Positions 5,577-7,904 of a stretch of DNA of 7,904 nt are shown here, one piece after another. The notes under the pieces are model-generated. The model was not told where the DNA came from, did not search any database, and saw only the letters and a list, made by a program, of their open reading frames with translations. The stretch covers positions 1 to 7,904 of the forward strand of contig JAHIEL010000005.1 in assembly GCA_018901715.1 (NCBI GenBank), given 5' to 3'. The translations under genes were made by a program, and so were the position numbers. This DNA comes from Patescibacteria group bacterium. GTDB taxonomy: Bacteria > Patescibacteriota > Minisyncoccia > Minisyncoccales > PEYH01. Positions within the stretch are counted from its first letter, which is position 1, and each line of letters starts with the position of its first letter.

Positions 5577-6302
5577 TTAACAAAAATTATTTAAGATAGC
5601 AATAAATTCCTTGGGTTTTAAGGACATTCCTCCTATAATATACCCCTCCATACCTGCTTCCGCATACTCTAATGCATTTTTTGCATCAACGCTCCCTCCA
5701 TAAATTATTTTTACCTTGTCTGTTTTATAAAGCTCTCTAAGATATTTTTTAATCATCATTTTAACTACTTTTGCTATTTCAGGATCGCAGGCCTTTCCTG
5801 TGCCAATAGCCCAGACCGGCTCATAAGCAATAACTATGCTTTCAATATCCTTCTTTACAATGCCTTTTAAGTCCTTTTCAAGCTGTCTTCTTAATATTTT
5901 TGAAGTTTGGTTTGATTTTCTTTGTTTTAATGTCTCTCCAATACAAAGAATAGGAACAAGGCGTTTTTCAAGACAAGATTTTAATTTGAGATTAATAATC
6001 TTGTCTTTCTCTCCTGCTGCTCTTTTTTCGCTGTGCCCCACTATCACATATTTGCATCCTAAACTTTTGAGCATTGAAACAGATATTTGTCCAGTAAAAG
6101 GACCATCTTGAAAAAAACAATCCTGCGCTCCTATTTCTAATCCCCTGCCTGTTAAATCTTTTAGATAAATAAAAGGCGGACAAATAACTAATTTTGCTTT
6201 TAACTTCTTTGGTAACCCCTTTTTTATCTCTGAAAAAAGCTTTTCTGTTTTTTTGCTATCACAGGGATTACACTTCCAATTGCCTATAATTAAAGGATTC
6301 AT
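5577..6302 (-). CDS. tpiA: Triosephosphate isomerase
   Basis: This glycolytic TIM-barrel enzyme interconverts dihydroxyacetone phosphate and glyceraldehyde 3-phosphate in the cytoplasm. The 241-residue protein is slightly shorter than the usual 250 but complete. The active site is intact: N8 and K10 in GNWKCN, the electrophile H90 in VIVGHSEKR, and the catalytic base E161 in AYEPVWAIGTGK, which also begins the mobile loop 6. Phosphate-binding IIYGGSVDAKN (199-209) and GYIIGGMSLKP (220-230) follow at the expected places. The ATG at 6302 puts the GNWK motif at the correct distance. It is the first gene after the repeat-filled spacer 6303-6601, so it probably opens the transcript running to the YkuK-family gene and beyond. 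A weak promoter may lie within the inverted repeat upstream. Confidence 0.97.
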   Translation of the reverse strand: MNPLIIGNWKCNPCDSKKTEKLFSEIKKGLPKKLKAKLVICPPFIYLKDLTGRGLEIGAQDCFFQDGPFTGQISVSMLKSLGCKYVIVGHSEKRAAGEKDKIINLKLKSCLEKRLVPILCIGETLKQRKSNQTSKILRRQLEKDLKGIVKKDIESIVIAYEPVWAIGTGKACDPEIAKVVKMMIKKYLRELYKTDKVKIIYGGSVDAKNALEYAEAGMEGYIIGGMSLKPKEFIAILNNFC

Positions 6303-6314
6303 ATTGTTTGCTTT

Positions 6315-6342
6315 TTTAAATATGGAGCAGTGTAGATGTCAA
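6315..6342 (-). promoter_or_regulatory. Weak candidate promoter of tpiA with its -35 inside a palindrome
   Basis: On the minus strand a perfect TTGACA (6342-6337) lies in the inverted-repeat arm nearest tpiA. After a 16-bp spacer comes TTTAAA (6320-6315, 4 of 6 to the -10 consensus, with the important second and sixth bases wrong). A start near 6308 would leave a leader of about 6 nt. If real, the palindrome around the -35 would be a natural operator, but the -10 is poor. Confidence 0.3.
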
Positions 6343-6390
6343 ACATCTACATCCTTATGTTTGCTCAATGTAGATGTTTGACATCTACAC
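6330..6390. repeat. 23-bp perfect inverted repeat made of two palindromes
   Basis: The arm 6330-6352 is the exact reverse complement of 6368-6390, separated by 15 bases. Each arm is itself a near-palindrome, TGTAGATG ... CATCTACA around a 5-base centre. The single strand can therefore form either one long hairpin or two short ones. It lies 28-88 bp before the tpiA ATG. Read on the plus strand it is followed by AATTTTTTCTTTTTC, which resembles an intrinsic terminator, yet no plus-strand gene is present. Confidence 0.9.
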
Positions 6391-6412
6391 AATTTTTTCT
6401 TTTTCTTTCCCT

Positions 6413-6460
6413 AATGATTAATAATCAATAATCAATGATTTTGCCCTCAATGATTAATAA
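6413..6460. repeat. AT-rich direct repeats
   Basis: AATGATTAATAA occurs twice (6413-6424 and 6449-6460). Between the copies lie two AATCAATA/AATCAATG-type units (6422-6440). This is simple repetitive spacer DNA in the galT-tpiA gap. Confidence 0.7.
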
Positions 6461-6512
6461 TTTTTTCTTTTCTTTCTTCTTTCTTTCTTTCTTTTCTTTC
6501 TTTTCCTTCCCC
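6461..6512. repeat. 52-base pure polypyrimidine tract (CTTT/CTTTT microsatellite)
   Basis: The plus strand is entirely C and T from 6461 to 6512, built of TTTC and TTTTC units with local mirror symmetry. A shorter pyrimidine run lies at 6393-6412. On the minus strand, which the galT transcript would follow, it is an uninterrupted A/G tract. Such tracts can form triplex DNA and can slip in replication. Confidence 0.9.
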
Positions 6513-6560
6513 GCCCCCGTCCTCGCCCCCGACCTCTCCAGCAGGGAGGTCGGGGGCGGG
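6510..6560. repeat. GC-rich hairpin with two alternative pairings
   Basis: CGCCCCCGACCTCTCC (6524-6539) pairs with GGGAGGTCGGGGGCG (6544-6558): 15 pairs, one bulged base and a tiny loop. A second left arm, CCCGCCCCCG (6510-6519), is the exact complement of CGGGGGCGGG (6551-6560) and competes for the same right arm. No T run follows on either strand, so it is not a standard intrinsic terminator, although it is the only strong structure just after galT. Confidence 0.85.
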
Positions 6561-6571
6561 TGGAGTTGTAA

Positions 6572-6599
6572 TGATCAGTGATCAGTGATCAGTTATCAA
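6572..6599. repeat. Tandem heptamer TGATCAG, three exact copies plus one degenerate
   Basis: TGATCAG repeats at 6572-6578, 6579-6585 and 6586-6592, followed by TTATCAA at 6593-6599. Each unit contains the palindrome TGATCA. It lies immediately after the galT stop codon (6602-6604 on the minus strand). Confidence 0.85.
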
Positions 6600-6601
6600 T
6601 T

Positions 6602-7672
6602 CTAAATCGTCTGCTCTTTTAAATATTGCGCCGCTTTTTCCGGCTCAATTGTTGAAATTTCAATACCAGTGCAAAGCTCAAACCCAGCCATAACAGATGT
6701 TTTCGGCGCAATTACCCAGTGCCAGTGATAATAATCATGATTTCTGCCATCGCAAGGAGCAGTATGCAAATAAAAATTATATGAAGGATCGTCCAGTCCT
6801 TTATACAGTTTTCTCATTGCTACAAAAAACGCCTCTGCCATATACTTTTTTTGCTGGTCTGTAATTCTTTCAAAATAAGGGAGGTGTTTTTTAGGAGTAA
6901 TTGAAACTTGAAAAGCAGAGCTAGAAGCAAAAGGACAAACAACTAAAAATTCCTTATTTTCAAAAATTAATCTTTCCCTGTCTTTCCTATCCGACTCATT
7001 CATCAAACAATAAGCGCATTTTTTATTATGCCTAAAATAATCGCTTGCCCCACTCAAGCTTCTCTTTATCTTTGGATCTAAGACAGGGGTGGCAATGATT
7101 TGGGAATGAGGATGCGAGACAGAGGCCCCTGCTTCAACTCCATGATTGTGAAAAATAGAAATATAATTTATCTTTGGCTCTCGCATTAAATCAAGATACC
7201 TGTCCTGATAAACATCTAAAAGTTCTTTTATTTCTTCTAAATTAAATTGAGAAACCTGTTTTTTATGGTCGCGAGTAATAATTACCTCTGCCATTCCATA
7301 GGCGTTCATTAATTGATGTAATCCCTCTTTTCTGATGTCCAGACCATTTTTTCTTATAAAAGCAGGATATTTGTTTGGAATAACAATAACTGTCCAGTCG
7401 TCAGGAATTTTAACCTTGCCCCTATCTTCGTCATCATAAGCAAAATTTTTAATCTTGCCTTTTTTAGAAATCAAAAGCGGAGGCAGTTGAGTTTTTATAT
7501 TGCAAAAAAAACAATCTTTTTTAGGAGTTGGTTTAATTATCCTTTGCTCTTTTTTAAATGTTTCTGGCCTCTGGGCTCTACCAGTAGCAACAACAACCCA
7601 ATCGCCTGAAACCAAAGCAAAACGGAGCTCTGAAGGAAATGCTTTTTTAGTTTCCTTTTTTGGTTTTAACAT
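6602..7672 (-). CDS. galT: Galactose-1-phosphate uridylyltransferase (HIT superfamily)
   Basis: GalT transfers UMP between UDP-glucose and galactose 1-phosphate in the Leloir pathway. The 356-residue protein has typical length. The N-terminal half shows SELRFALVSGDWVVVATGRAQRP (14-36), a first CxxC at C54/C57 (DCFFC), VIPNKYPAF (97-105) and the nucleotidyl-transfer motif HNHGVEAGASVSHPHSQI. Its H187-P-H189 pair includes the likely nucleophilic histidine. The second half has a further CxxC (C219/C222), YLHTAPCDGRN and HWHW (316-319), then the common C-terminus ELCTGIEISTIEPEKAAQYLKE. Related nucleotidyltransferases such as ADP-glucose phosphorylase share this fold, so substrate specificity is not certain. 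The ATG at 7672 overlaps the preceding glycosyltransferase gene by 26 bp and has a weak AGGG four bases upstream, the nearest thing to a Shine-Dalgarno sequence in the window. Confidence 0.92.
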   Translation of the reverse strand: MLKPKKETKKAFPSELRFALVSGDWVVVATGRAQRPETFKKEQRIIKPTPKKDCFFCNIKTQLPPLLISKKGKIKNFAYDDEDRGKVKIPDDWTVIVIPNKYPAFIRKNGLDIRKEGLHQLMNAYGMAEVIITRDHKKQVSQFNLEEIKELLDVYQDRYLDLMREPKINYISIFHNHGVEAGASVSHPHSQIIATPVLDPKIKRSLSGASDYFRHNKKCAYCLMNESDRKDRERLIFENKEFLVVCPFASSSAFQVSITPKKHLPYFERITDQQKKYMAEAFFVAMRKLYKGLDDPSYNFYLHTAPCDGRNHDYYHWHWVIAPKTSVMAGFELCTGIEISTIEPEKAAQYLKEQTI

Positions 7673-7904
7673 ATTTCCCTAAAATTAAATCTTTTCTTAA
7701 TTTGAGCATATCAAAAAGCATTTTAAAAACATTTTTTAGCTTTACCTTGCTTTCTGCGTCATTTTTCCAAGTAACAGGAATTTCTTTAATGCTATATTTT
7801 AGCTTTTTAGCTAAGATAAAAACTTCTACATCAAAAATAAAGCCATCTTTAGTGGCTTTAGAAAATATGTCTTCTGCTGACTTGGCTGAAAAACACTTAA
7901 ATCC
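7647..7904 (-). CDS. Family 2 glycosyltransferase, C-terminal fragment (5' part outside window)
   Basis: Reading the minus strand from the window edge gives 85 residues and a TAA at 7647-7649. The fragment begins GFKCFSAKSAEDIFSKA and continues with DGFIFDVEVFILAKKLKYSI and KEIPVTWKNDAESKVKL. This is the hallmark end of dolichyl/polyprenyl-phosphate mannose synthase-like GT2 enzymes (F-D-V-E ... A-x-K-x-x-Y-x-I-x-E-x-P-V-x-W). Such enzymes transfer a sugar from a nucleotide sugar to a lipid carrier at the cytoplasmic membrane face; the exact substrate cannot be told. The C-terminus KLRKDLILGKYVKTKKGN shows no membrane span. The last 26 bp overlap galT in another frame, implying co-transcription and probably translational coupling. 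Truncation is due only to the window boundary. Confidence 0.85.
   Translation of the reverse strand, partial: GFKCFSAKSAEDIFSKATKDGFIFDVEVFILAKKLKYSIKEIPVTWKNDAESKVKLKNVFKMLFDMLKLRKDLILGKYVKTKKGN

Noticed and set aside
5836..6183. Short frames on both strands within tpiA
   Set aside because: They overlap the catalytic regions of an intact triosephosphate isomerase and show no motif of their own.
6524..6558. Canonical Rho-independent terminator of galT
   Set aside because: On the minus strand the stem is followed by GGACGGGGG and a purine tract, not by a U run.
7500..7682. 60-codon plus-strand frame over the galT 5' end
   Set aside because: It is antisense to the conserved N-terminus of GalT and has no supporting signal.

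Overview
The window is AT-rich bacterial DNA in which every supported gene lies on the minus strand, so transcription runs from high to low coordinates. Several traits suggest a Candidate Phyla Radiation (Patescibacteria/Parcubacteria-like) genome: compact proteins, very short gaps between genes, a reduced alanyl-tRNA synthetase, a membrane-anchored baseplate-J-like protein and a YkuK-type RNase H-fold protein. This assignment is an inference from gene content and style. TGA ends rpmJ at the expected place, which argues against lineages that read UGA as glycine.

In transcription order, the right end (7904 to 6602) holds the C-terminal 85 residues of a family 2 glycosyltransferase. It overlaps the start of a galactose-1-phosphate uridylyltransferase (galT), a pair that points to sugar-nucleotide or glycan metabolism. 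Next comes a 299-bp gene-free spacer (6303-6601) made almost entirely of different repeats: a tandem heptamer, a GC-rich hairpin, a long polypyrimidine run, AT-rich repeats and a 23-bp inverted repeat whose arms are themselves palindromes.

From 6302 to 1182 lies a tight cluster with gaps of 9-31 bp: tpiA, a YkuK-family gene, a polytopic membrane protein, a short alaS and a single-pass membrane protein with a baseplate-J-like region. A good extended -10 promoter then sits just before the start of the ribosomal group infA - rpmJ - rpsM. rpsM runs to the left window edge.

The most unusual part is that ribosomal group. The spacers infA/rpmJ (710-905) and rpmJ/rpsM (389-592) are each about 200 bp, very large for this compact region, and have the same modular build. 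Each has a hairpin just after the upstream stop codon, then a 110-bp element with about 20-bp terminal inverted repeats, then a leader ending in the same short sequence at the next start codon. The two 110-bp elements share a 70-bp perfectly identical block. They may be a miniature mobile element inserted twice or a duplicated regulatory RNA. The sequence alone does not decide between these.
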